Below are positions 5,452 through 12,359 of a stretch of 15,900 nt of DNA, piece after piece. The position numbers and the translations under genes were made by a program. Under the pieces are notes generated by a model. The model was not told the origin of the DNA. It did no database searches and worked only from the letters and a program-made list of their open reading frames with translations. Each line of letters begins with the position of its first letter. Position 1 is the stretch's first letter. The stretch comes from Desulfobacteraceae bacterium (GTDB lineage Bacteria; Desulfobacterota; DSM-4660; Desulfatiglandales; B25-G16), in assembly GCA_028572035.1 (NCBI GenBank), contig JAPVWE010000005.1, positions 1 to 15,900 of the forward strand, written 5' to 3'.

Positions 5452-8079
5452 CTATTCTGCCTTAACCAGCAATACCTGCCCGGGGAAAATAGTGCTTCTC
5501 GGGGTCAGGTGATTTAGCCTGAGAAATTCCGAAAGGTTCATCTGGTGTTTTTGAGCGATTATGTACGGTGAATCCCCTTCTAAGACCGTATAAGTCTTGG
5601 TTTTCATGCTCTTAAGAGCTGTTAAGCCCGTAGGAATCATGAGAACCTGTCCTATCCACAGGTGGGTATTACTGAGTTGATTCACAGACTGTATGGCCTT
5701 GGTGGTAGTTCCAAATCGATTGGCAATCCTCCAGAGAGAGTCCCCTTTCCGGACCACATATTCTATGAGGTTTCCTTTTACCTTTGAGCCAGGCACTGGT
5801 AAGGAGGCCTTCCTCACGGGGACGTATGCTCTTCTGGTAGGGATCTTGAGTTTCCGACCCGCTCTTATGAAATGCCTGCTCTTTAGCCCGTTCATGGCCA
5901 TGATTGCCCTGACACTCGTCCTATATCTGCGGGCGATAACGGACAAAGACTCTCCATTTCGAACTCTGTGCCTCACATAGACTGGAACAGGAGGACGCCA
6001 GACAGGTATATCACCTAAATTAGAGAGGAGCACTGCCCCTTTGCCTATGGGTACTTTAAAGGCATAGGGTCTGTTGGGGGTGGCATTACGCCTCAACGCG
6101 GGGTTTAGGTCTTTTAGGGCCTCGTAGGATATTCCCAGATATTTGGCCATGGTTTTCAGATGGACCTGCTTGTCAATGGTAACCTCTTCAGTTTCAATCT
6201 CCTCGTGCACAGGGGGAAGGATGAAGCCGTGGGCTTCAGGATCGTTCAGAATATGTAAGACGGCCAGAAACTTTGGGACATAAAAGGCTGTCTCTCGAGG
6301 GAGTTTTTTGTAAAGGTCCCAGAAATGATCAAGGTAGTTGATCCTTTGAGTCCGGATAGATTTCAATACCGTACCCTCTCCACAGTTATAGGCAGCCAGA
6401 GCCGTTGTCCAGTCCCCAAAGATTTGATGCAATTCTTTGAGATAGGCGATGGCAGCCCTTGTCGATTTTTCTGGATCCATTCTTTCATCGATCCAATAGT
6501 CTCTTTTTAAGCCGAATTTATATCCCGTTGAGGCAATAAACTGCCATAGCCCGAGGGCTCTCGATCTGGACAGGGCCCTTATCTTGAACCCGCTTTCGAT
6601 AAGAGGCAACCATGAAAGCTCTTCAGGAAGGCCTGCTTCCTTGAGTGCCCTTATGATGGCAGGACGATATCTTCCTGAGACACGATACGCATTAAGAAAG
6701 AAGCTTCTTTCCTGTCTTTTAAACATTTTCAGTGCTTTTTCCACGTGTCTGTTCATGACAAGGGGAATCGCCTTGTGATAACCGTTTGCAACCGTGAACC
6801 TGGAGGAGTAACACTCTATAATCCGCTTCGATATGGTGAAGCGCAAATCTTCTCTTTGCTGCAATATCTCTGGATCATGGTTAGCATTGACTTTTAATAT
6901 GAGAGAATAGGCCTGATCCAGGGCATCAATGGCATTGGAGAGGTCTCCCTGTTCCCAGAAATCATACGAGGCCTGGCAAAACTCCAGTGCAGAATCAAGG
7001 ATCTCCTGGTCAGACTTTTTCTGTGGTGGCGGACTGGGTGGTAGGGAGCTACTTTCAGGAGCTTCAGATACAGGTAAAGGTTCTTCTTTGACCTTGGCAG
7101 GAGGAGTAAGCTTTTGCTCTTCGTCAACTTTGGGCAAAGCAGCAACCTTTTTTTCTTCTTCTACCTTGGCGGGAGCATCAACCTTTTCTTCTTCCTCGGC
7201 CCTCACAGGGGGAGCAATCTCTTGCTTTTCTTCAACCTTGGCAGGAGGAGCAATTTCTTCCTTCTTCTGGGTTTGTTGAGCAGGGTGAAAGGGGCTGCTT
7301 TCAGGAGTTTTAGGGAGAGGTAAAGATGCTTTTTCCTCAATCGTGGCAGGAGCAGCAGCTTCTTCCTGCTCGACCTTAGCAGGAGAAGGAATTTTTTCCT
7401 TTTCTTCAACCTTGGCAAGAGTCACAATCTTTTCTTCTTCTTCGACCTTCACAGGAGCAGCAACCTTTTGCTTTTCCTCAGACGTGGCAGGAGAAGAGAT
7501 CTTTTCTTCTTCCTCGGCCCTCACAGGGGGAGCAATCTTTTCCTTTTCTTCTACCTTGGGAGGAGCAGCAGGTTCTTGCTCTTCCTCAATCTTGGCAGGT
7601 GCAGCAAACTTTTCTTTTTCTTCCTCTACCCTAGTAGGACCAGCAACCTTTTGCTCTTCCTCGATCTTGGGCAGGGCAGCAATCTCTTGCTTTTCTTCAA
7701 CCTTGGCAGGAGCAGCAATTTTTTGCTCGGAACTCGTCGGGGAGGGTTTAGGATGTGATTCTTTTGCGACAACCTCATCTGGAGGTGGTTGTTTCTGCGG
7801 TTTGAGGTAAGATGTATCACTAGCGCAGCTGGCACAGAATAGCAGGGCAATCATGACGAAAAATATCTTGATTGCATAGGAATTTCCTTTTTGGACGCTG
7901 ATGAATGCAGATTGTAAAGATTTTAAATATAAAGAGCTAGTAGAATAATTATCTGCGGATATCGGCCCGCCCTGGTGCGACGACTTTGTAGCGCTCTCAG
8001 GCTTACGAAAGCCAGGTCTGGGCCAGGGCGAAAATCTGCGTCCTAATTTAACACTGTACGATTCAGGATGAATTTTCAT
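5452..8079 (-). CDS. MltD-type membrane-bound lytic murein transglycosylase, lipoprotein, with charged repeat spacer and three LysM domains
   Basis: Numbered from the ATG at 8079 (875 residues). A hydrophobic segment with lipobox-like FCASC (residues 81-85) marks an outer-membrane lipoprotein. A spacer of about 16 units of a 12-residue Lys/Glu/Pro/Ala repeat follows (120-330). Next come the transglycosylase domain with catalytic Glu495 in LPLIESGF, ALGLWQF near 510 and AYNCGEG near 563, an MltD-type linker domain, and LysM peptidoglycan-binding domains at about 702-747, 774-816 and 830-872. The enzyme cleaves the MurNAc-GlcNAc bond to form 1,6-anhydro ends. The 5' end is unclear: GGAGG stands three bases before 8079, another in-frame ATG lies at 8103, yet about 75 residues then precede the signal segment, partly from an intergenic repeat. 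The best signal-peptide start (ATG 7877) is one base out of frame. Confidence 0.88.
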   Translation of the reverse strand: MKIHPESYSVKLGRRFSPWPRPGFRKPESATKSSHQGGPISADNYSTSSLYLKSLQSAFISVQKGNSYAIKIFFVMIALLFCASCASDTSYLKPQKQPPPDEVVAKESHPKPSPTSSEQKIAAPAKVEEKQEIAALPKIEEEQKVAGPTRVEEEKEKFAAPAKIEEEQEPAAPPKVEEKEKIAPPVRAEEEEKISSPATSEEKQKVAAPVKVEEEEKIVTLAKVEEKEKIPSPAKVEQEEAAAPATIEEKASLPLPKTPESSPFHPAQQTQKKEEIAPPAKVEEKQEIAPPVRAEEEEKVDAPAKVEEEKKVAALPKVDEEQKLTPPAKVKEEPLPVSEAPESSSLPPSPPPQKKSDQEILDSALEFCQASYDFWEQGDLSNAIDALDQAYSLILKVNANHDPEILQQREDLRFTISKRIIECYSSRFTVANGYHKAIPLVMNRHVEKALKMFKRQERSFFLNAYRVSGRYRPAIIRALKEAGLPEELSWLPLIESGFKIRALSRSRALGLWQFIASTGYKFGLKRDYWIDERMDPEKSTRAAIAYLKELHQIFGDWTTALAAYNCGEGTVLKSIRTQRINYLDHFWDLYKKLPRETAFYVPKFLAVLHILNDPEAHGFILPPVHEEIETEEVTIDKQVHLKTMAKYLGISYEALKDLNPALRRNATPNRPYAFKVPIGKGAVLLSNLGDIPVWRPPVPVYVRHRVRNGESLSVIARRYRTSVRAIMAMNGLKSRHFIRAGRKLKIPTRRAYVPVRKASLPVPGSKVKGNLIEYVVRKGDSLWRIANRFGTTTKAIQSVNQLSNTHLWIGQVLMIPTGLTALKSMKTKTYTVLEGDSPYIIAQKHQMNLSEFLRLNHLTPRSTIFPGQVLLVKAE
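7090..7722 (-). repeat. Tandem repeat of about 36 bases encoding a Lys/Glu/Pro/Ala spacer
   Basis: Within the transglycosylase gene, roughly 16 imperfect copies of a unit encoding 12-13 residues of the form [IV]AxPAKVEEEEK follow one another, interrupted once by a Ser/Pro/Gln-rich stretch near 7262-7325. Near-identical units (for instance IAPPVRAEEEEK, present twice) point to recent duplication. The protein segment should be extended and highly charged, and may hold the catalytic domain away from the outer membrane. The long open frames on the opposite strand here are by-products of this repetition. Confidence 0.85.
7947..8051. repeat. Stem-loop intergenic repeat with TCTGCGTCCTAATTTAA tail (copy 1)
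   Basis: The element runs from ATCTGCGGATATCGG (7951) to the tail TCTGCGTCCTAATTTAA (8035-8051). A perfect 8-base stem, CGCCCTGG (7968-7975) with CCAGGGCG (8023-8030), encloses an inner GGCTT/AAGCC hairpin around 8001-8014. The same 17-base tail follows another GC-rich hairpin at 12200-12254. It lies inside the open frame upstream of the lipoprotein signal of the transglycosylase gene, contributing residues such as VKLGRRFSPWPRP that do not look like a signal peptide. Confidence 0.65.
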
Positions 8080-8184
8080 TTTCCTCCACAGGTTTTGGTA
8101 CAAGATCCCCGAGGCGCTTGCGGCGAACGCCGCGTTAGATTTCCGGCGAACGAGGAATCATATGTTTCCATTTTTGGTGAAGGG

Positions 8185-8213
8185 ATTATAAAGAAAGCGT
8201 TCTGAATGGTCAA
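8185..8213 (-). promoter_or_regulatory. Sigma-70-type promoter for the lytic transglycosylase gene
   Basis: On the minus strand, TTGACC (8213-8208) is followed after exactly 17 bases by TATAAT (8190-8185), a near-perfect housekeeping promoter. Transcription would begin near 8178, about 100 bases before the ATG at 8079 and about 300 bases before the signal-peptide start at 7877. The leader contains a short hairpin GCGGCG/CGCCGC near 8120-8135. Confidence 0.7.
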
Positions 8214-8296
8214 GTATATAAAGCGGAGTTCCCTCAATTCTTGAAAAGACCCATCGTTTCTGTATTCCCCAGCTGCGAATCCGGTAGGGTCACTGC

Positions 8297-9262
8297 TCAA
8301 GCTCGCTTATTCTCTCTCTGGGCCAACCTGGTCACTGTGAACAACCACGGTGCCACGAGGGCGACCACAAAGCCGAACAGGGCACTGAGAATCACGTGCC
8401 AGACAATTTTCATGGCCGGGCTCATCTTTATGACGATTGGGCCAGAGAGTGCCCCTAAGGAGAGGAAAAGAGCGAAGAGCACGACCAGTCCCAGGGCCCC
8501 TCTCAAAACTCGGCGCTGCCACTTCCCCCCTGCTGAGAAGTTTAGGTGTTGTCCCTCCAGCACAAAACCTACGCCTAATCCTATAACCAGGCCCACCGGC
8601 GTGGCCGTGCGGCCCACAGGATGAACCATGAGAATGATGAGCGGTATGAGTACCGCCAGGGCATAGCGGCAGATAAGGCTCAGGCTAATAAGTCGGACTC
8701 GCAGGTAAGGTTCGGCCAGCAGCCACAGGATTAGATAGAGCACTCCCACCACCAGACCGCCGATTACATCCTGTGGGAAGTGTACACCTACGTACATGCG
8801 CGAGAAGCCAATGAGGGACATCGACACCACAGCCGTGACCCAGAACCAGATTTTCTTATAGTGAAAGGCCATGTAGCCCCACAGAACCACCGCCATCTGA
8901 GTGTGTCCGCTTACGAAAGAGGGAGAGGTGTTATGCACATGCATCAGCGGATTAAGCCTAAGCGTGATACCTGCCTGCTCCAGCACACTCATAAGGGCCG
9001 GGTCGTCGGGGCGCGATATGCACCAGATGTCTTTGATCCATGTGTTGAGAATCCCGGTGAGCAGGAACGAATAAGCAAAGCCCTGGCCCACTGGCTTTCT
9101 GACGCACCAATAGAGAAGAGTTAGAATGATGAAATAGGTCATCGAGTTGCCGATGTTCGTTATGATGAGGAAAACGGTGTCCATCAATCCGTTTCGCATC
9201 CCCTCCACATCCAACAAGACCCGATATCCCCAGGGTATGATGCCCCATAAGAAATCACCCAT
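8297..9262 (-). CDS. PAP2-superfamily membrane phosphatase
   Basis: A 321-residue multi-pass membrane protein carrying all three phosphatase motifs of the PAP2/acid phosphatase superfamily: KDIWCISRP (K77, R84, P85), SFVSGH (H120) and SRMYVGVHFPQDV (R155, H161, D165). The core occupies roughly residues 25-190; four or more further hydrophobic segments follow to the C terminus, making it longer than minimal PAP2 enzymes. Members hydrolyse lipid phosphates such as undecaprenyl pyrophosphate, phosphatidate or phosphatidylglycerol phosphate with the active site on the periplasmic side. GGGAGAGG stands just before the ATG. It reads in the same direction as, and about 190 bases upstream of, the transglycosylase gene; both could serve the cell envelope, though each seems to have its own promoter region. 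The exact substrate cannot be told. Confidence 0.88.
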   Translation of the reverse strand: MGDFLWGIIPWGYRVLLDVEGMRNGLMDTVFLIITNIGNSMTYFIILTLLYWCVRKPVGQGFAYSFLLTGILNTWIKDIWCISRPDDPALMSVLEQAGITLRLNPLMHVHNTSPSFVSGHTQMAVVLWGYMAFHYKKIWFWVTAVVSMSLIGFSRMYVGVHFPQDVIGGLVVGVLYLILWLLAEPYLRVRLISLSLICRYALAVLIPLIILMVHPVGRTATPVGLVIGLGVGFVLEGQHLNFSAGGKWQRRVLRGALGLVVLFALFLSLGALSGPIVIKMSPAMKIVWHVILSALFGFVVALVAPWLFTVTRLAQRENKRA

Positions 9263-9365
9263 GTTCCTCTCCCTTGCTTACTTAGTGCTTGACCGAAAAC
9301 CTTGGAATAAAGAGTTTCAATTTTACTCAGGCAATTTCAAGAGGCTAAAATTACTTGATGTTTTC

Positions 9366-9397
9366 AATCCAAAATCCGCAATCCGCAATCCAAAATC
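9366..9397. repeat. Short tandem AATCC-type repeat
   Basis: Four AATCC units occur within 32 bases, arranged symmetrically as AATCCAAAATCCGC then AATCCGC then AATCCAAAATC. It sits between the terminator hairpin of the 433-residue protein gene and the PAP2 gene. Such AATCCGC strings are common intergenic filler in many genomes; no function is visible. Confidence 0.55.
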
Positions 9398-9426
9398 GTG
9401 CCTGAATGGACTTTTCGTTCAGGCAC
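9398..9426 (-). terminator. Hairpin terminator after the 433-residue membrane protein gene
   Basis: GTGCCTGAA (9398-9406) and TTCAGGCAC (9418-9426) form a perfect 9-base stem with an 11-base loop. It begins four bases after the stop codon of the leftward gene at 9430 and is followed on the minus strand by GATTTTGG, a short T-tract. This fits a modest intrinsic terminator separating that gene from the PAP2 gene. Confidence 0.6.
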
Positions 9427-9429
9427 TAC

Positions 9430-10731
9430 TTATGGCTTTCCCACTCGGGACTGGCTGTAGACCATCTCCAACTCTTGGTAGGCCATATCAAAGGTACGGC
9501 GACAGATGAAGTTGATAAAACCCTTCTTGGCCAGCAGCCAGCCCACATCCATAGCGATTCCAACCGGTGAGCCCTTCTTTACCCATCGATAGACTTTGAG
9601 CGGCCATTTCATCCAACGATACATATCCCATGCTTTTTTCGCGAAAGACCGTACCTGTTTTGGCAGCAGACTATTGGTGAAGGATTTCATGCTGTAAAGA
9701 GATTCTATCTGTATCCTGTGGAGTCTTTTCACCACCGGGATTTTTTCAGTCTCGCACACCGATTTAATCCAAATTTGGCTTCGTGTCAGAAGCGGTCCTA
9801 TGGCAGCCTCTTCCAGCGGGCGCTCGGCGTCAGGGAAATATTTTTTGGCAATGACTTTGGCTGTTTGCCCCACTGCCTCTTTCCAGTCTTCAAGCCCGGG
9901 GGCAGAAATAAGCATGGCGGTAAAGCCCACCAGACGATTACGAATCTCCTGGATCTGAGGATCGGGAATATCAGGTTCTGAAAGTTTCAGAGAGCCCAGA
10001 TCTTCAAGAGCCTTTTCCAATTCATCCATTTCGGTCGGAATTGTCTCCTCTTTGTCTTCTTCAGCATAAGCCTGAATGGCCAGTTTTCCCACAAAGAGAT
10101 AGACATCCACCAGTAAGCATCTGGTAAGGGTCATCATGATCAAACGATTTGAAAAATAGGCCAGCCATGAAAAAGGATCGGGTAGGATAACCAGACGCAA
10201 CTGAAAGAGTCTCTGGATAACCTTCCAGTAGGGGCTCAAACATTGTACAATCCAATATTGGTTTACCCGGTTGTACCATTCGTAGGACTGCCGAATATGG
10301 CGAATACGAACTCGTCGCAGTCTCTTAAATCCTGGACGGTGCAGGATCAGTTCCAGTCGATGGACAGATTCCTGGGCGGACTTCAGGAAACGTCCGGTGG
10401 TTATACGCAGTTCAGGCTTCTCCACCCCCGGATGGTAGCAGGTGGCAATGGAACGTATATAAGCAGAGAGGTCTGCCAATTCTCTCAGCTCGGGAAAAGT
10501 GGCCTGCCACGCTCTCTGACAACGCTCCAACACTACCTTAAGGGCATGCTGTTGGGTCTCACCGGCTGCTTCTATCTCCTTATTAAGGTCTTTCAACTCT
10601 TTACGCAGGGAGCGCTTCCAGCCTAAGACTCCCCGCAGCCGCCAAACGAATAGAATGCTGGCTACTGCCAGCAACATAGTTGCAAAAGCCAACACGCCAT
10701 GTAGGGTTTGCCAGGTCAACCACCAGTCCAA
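9430..10731 (-). CDS. Membrane-anchored protein of unknown function, 433 residues
   Basis: I do not recognise this family. TTG at 10731 is chosen as start because GGGGGA lies six bases before it and a promoter with perfect TTGACA lies just upstream, covering the first codons of the longer ATG frame that begins at 10800. The protein opens with one strong membrane segment (about residues 9-32, HGVLAFATMLLAVASILFVW), then a charged helical stretch likely to be coiled coil (34-75). A large, Arg/Trp/Tyr-rich helical region and a second hydrophobic segment near 190-220 (FSNRLIMMTLTRCLLVDVYL) follow. An acidic stretch (EEDKEETIPTEMDELEKALED, about 223-243) and a further basic, weakly hydrophobic C-terminal part complete it. 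It has its own promoter and terminator, so it is a single-gene unit. A role in the envelope is only a guess from the membrane segment and the transglycosylase and PAP2 neighbours. Confidence 0.75.
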   Translation of the reverse strand: MDWWLTWQTLHGVLAFATMLLAVASILFVWRLRGVLGWKRSLRKELKDLNKEIEAAGETQQHALKVVLERCQRAWQATFPELRELADLSAYIRSIATCYHPGVEKPELRITTGRFLKSAQESVHRLELILHRPGFKRLRRVRIRHIRQSYEWYNRVNQYWIVQCLSPYWKVIQRLFQLRLVILPDPFSWLAYFSNRLIMMTLTRCLLVDVYLFVGKLAIQAYAEEDKEETIPTEMDELEKALEDLGSLKLSEPDIPDPQIQEIRNRLVGFTAMLISAPGLEDWKEAVGQTAKVIAKKYFPDAERPLEEAAIGPLLTRSQIWIKSVCETEKIPVVKRLHRIQIESLYSMKSFTNSLLPKQVRSFAKKAWDMYRWMKWPLKVYRWVKKGSPVGIAMDVGWLLAKKGFINFICRRTFDMAYQELEMVYSQSRVGKP

Positions 10732-10772
10732 TTCTAATCCCCCTTTTCTTAGTTTTGTGCATCTGCAAAACC

Positions 10773-10800
10773 AATATGCCTGATAACAGACTAATGTCAA
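10773..10800 (-). promoter_or_regulatory. Sigma-70-type promoter for the 433-residue membrane protein gene
   Basis: Minus strand: TTGACA (10800-10795), 16-base spacer, CATATT (10778-10773). Transcription would start near 10766, leaving a leader of about 35 bases that carries GGGGGA in front of the TTG start at 10731. This placement argues against the longer ATG start at 10800. Confidence 0.55.
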
Positions 10801-11065
10801 ACCAATTCTTCATCTCTCTCTCGCTTCGCTAGAGGCGAAGAGTGCGCAAAGAAACGCCCCTCAGCGTCCTTTACGTCCGCGGTGAGTAACGCTGTAAGAG
10901 TTTAAAGACCCTTTGAGAGTCGTAGCCAAGCCACCCCTTTGACGGGTGTTTGTTGACTCAGTAGGGGCCATTTTTTTATGAATTCATGGACGTTACCTAT
11001 GAGAAAGAGTATACTGCCACACGGTAGATTGAAGATGTATTAATTAAGAGAGGAGAAAATAGAAG
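10801..11065. other. Divergent intergenic region with hairpins and a possible rightward promoter
   Basis: No gene is seen in these 265 bases between two divergent genes. It holds a CTTCGC/GCGAAG hairpin (about 10822-10839), a small CACCC/GGGTG hairpin (about 10932-10948), and a possible rightward promoter TGGACG (10987-10992), 17 bases, TATACT (11010-11015). AGGAG (11051-11055) lies 10 bases before the next ATG. I looked for a cobalamin riboswitch because the next gene is MetE-like; the conserved box is not there. Confidence 0.4.
10987..11015 (+). promoter_or_regulatory. Possible promoter for the MetE-like gene
   Basis: TGGACG, a 17-base spacer and TATACT (five of six consensus bases) would start transcription near 11022, about 44 bases before the ATG at 11066. 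An alternative is TTGACT (10953-10958) with TATGAA (10977-10982). Neither is strong enough to be certain. Confidence 0.35.
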
Positions 11066-12112
11066 ATGGATATGACAGCTGATAAACCGAATTTTGCAGC
11101 GACCATGATGGCTTATGTCCCATACCGCGACCTGGAAAGGGCAATTCAGGTGGTTTTGGATAATTTTCCAGAAGCACCTTGCCTGCCGGTACTAAGCCAC
11201 AGCATGAAACATATGCTGGAAGGAATTCCTTGCCTGGTTTTTGATCGTGAGAAGCGGCAGGTTTTCTTAGATCCATCACCAGAAAGAGAACGGGAACTCC
11301 TTGAATTCTATGATAGATATGAAGAACAGGATCTGGATTATTTCGCTACCACCCCTAAGACAGCGCCCGGCTTTTATGCACTTCTTGAAAAGCTGAAGGA
11401 AGCACGACCACGTGAGCTGAGGTGGGTTGTTTTCCAGACTGCGGGACCGGTGCTTTTAGCCGATGCGATAAAACAGCTCGACGGCAATCCCTCTTTCTAT
11501 AATGAGACCTTGCGGGATATGCTGACTAAGGCAGCAAGCATAAAGTCGAGGTGGTTGGAGAAAAAGATAAAGGAAGAACTTCCAGGTGTCGAAGTAGTAG
11601 CGGGTCTGCCCGAAACAACCCTGGTTAGCTTTACCTCTGCAGGGGGAACCGGGACGAGAGAAGAAATAATAGACGCCATAAACGGGGGCTTTGAAGGATT
11701 GAATTGCCTTACCTGGATACATTGTTGTGCTAATATCGACTGGACCTTGCTTACAGACTCTAGAGTTGATGTCATCAATTTTGATGCCTATCAATACTCA
11801 GATAAGATAGCCCTGTACCATGAGGAGTTTAAGGGCTTTCTGGAGCGTGGAGGAATGCTGGCTTGGGGCATAGTACCTGTTACCAATGATTTAATAGCTA
11901 AGGAAAACGTTCAAACCCTGGTGGAAAGGCTTGAGCAGGGCATCAGCCTTCTTGTCAGCAAGGGTGTTGATGAAGAGTTGCTGGCGTCGTCTTCCTGGCT
12001 ACTGCCTTCTTGTGACACTATAATGATGACACCCGAACTCTCAGACCTTGCTTTTAACATGACCAAGGAAATATCTCACATAATGCGAAGCAAATATGGA
12101 TTTACCTCCTGA
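11066..12112 (+). CDS. MetE/UROD-like methyltransferase-family protein
   Basis: A 348-residue TIM-barrel protein resembling the C-terminal catalytic half of cobalamin-independent methionine synthase and the short MetE-like proteins of archaea and anaerobes; MetE itself has about 750. Zinc-site candidates are seen in order: WIHCCANIDW (H219 and C221 as HxC), D240 in VDVINFDAY where MetE has a Glu, and C316 in WLLPSCDTIMMTPEL, matching the NPDCG cysteine. GFEGLNCLTW and GGMLAWGIVPVTND are the flanking barrel strands. Such proteins may use methyl-cobalamin or a methyl-corrinoid protein as donor, or act on other thiol substrates; the true reaction here is unknown. AGGAG stands 10 bases before the ATG; another ATG two codons later is also possible. 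No cobalamin riboswitch was seen. A small GC-rich hairpin follows the stop (12139-12153). Confidence 0.75.
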   Translation: MDMTADKPNFAATMMAYVPYRDLERAIQVVLDNFPEAPCLPVLSHSMKHMLEGIPCLVFDREKRQVFLDPSPERERELLEFYDRYEEQDLDYFATTPKTAPGFYALLEKLKEARPRELRWVVFQTAGPVLLADAIKQLDGNPSFYNETLRDMLTKAASIKSRWLEKKIKEELPGVEVVAGLPETTLVSFTSAGGTGTREEIIDAINGGFEGLNCLTWIHCCANIDWTLLTDSRVDVINFDAYQYSDKIALYHEEFKGFLERGGMLAWGIVPVTNDLIAKENVQTLVERLEQGISLLVSKGVDEELLASSSWLLPSCDTIMMTPELSDLAFNMTKEISHIMRSKYGFTS

Positions 12113-12138
12113 TTATCTAACAGCATCCAGCACCAAGT

Positions 12139-12153
12139 GCGCCCAAAGGGCGC
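12139..12153 (+). terminator. Small GC-rich hairpin after the MetE-like gene
   Basis: GCGCCC (12139-12144) and GGGCGC (12148-12153) with an AAA loop form a tight 6-base stem 26 bases past the stop. There is no T-tract behind it, so it is a weak terminator candidate and may instead belong to the adjoining repeat element. Confidence 0.35.
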
Positions 12154-12199
12154 TAAGTTCATAGTATAGGAAATCCCATTTTTTAGACAGGATAGAGCT

Positions 12200-12254
12200 G
12201 CCCGCCATGCGAGTTCCGGAACTCGGAAGCGGGCGGGTCTGCGTCCTAATTTAA
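12200..12254. repeat. Stem-loop intergenic repeat with TCTGCGTCCTAATTTAA tail (copy 2)
   Basis: GCCCGC (12200-12205) pairs with GCGGGC (12229-12234); the loop holds the perfect 14-base palindrome GAGTTCCGGAACTC (12211-12224). Directly after it comes TCTGCGTCCTAATTTAA (12238-12254), identical to the tail at 8035-8051. Stems differ between the two copies while the tail is conserved. It occupies the gap between the MetE-like and TIM-barrel genes. Confidence 0.65.
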
Positions 12255-12359
12255 TAAATAAAAAATATTTTACAAGCAAGGTTTTTGAGAATATTTTTCA
12301 GGTCTCTAGAGAACTGTCAGAAAAAGAGTCGAATCTTAAACGGGTGTTCAGAGAGTGAT

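Noticed and set aside
7090..7722. Regular repeat array that could suggest a CRISPR
   Set aside because: Units are contiguous without unique spacers, diverge at third positions and encode a continuous protein segment.
6929..7810. Several long plus-strand frames (up to 155 codons) rich in Ser, Gly, Phe and Ala opposite the transglycosylase repeat region
   Set aside because: They are antisense reflections of the 36-base coding repeat; compositions are low-complexity and no ribosome sites fit.
8241..9124. Plus-strand frames of 114 and 127 codons opposite the PAP2 gene
   Set aside because: Antisense to a gene with all three PAP2 motifs; no motifs or start signals of their own.
10801..11065. Possible cobalamin or SAM riboswitch before the MetE-like gene
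   Set aside because: The conserved B12 box and SAM-I core elements are absent; only small unrelated hairpins are present.
12285..12359. Longer TTG start for the TIM-barrel gene
   Set aside because: The 25 added residues do not resemble the family, and the ATG pair at 12360/12363 has a nearby purine-rich site.
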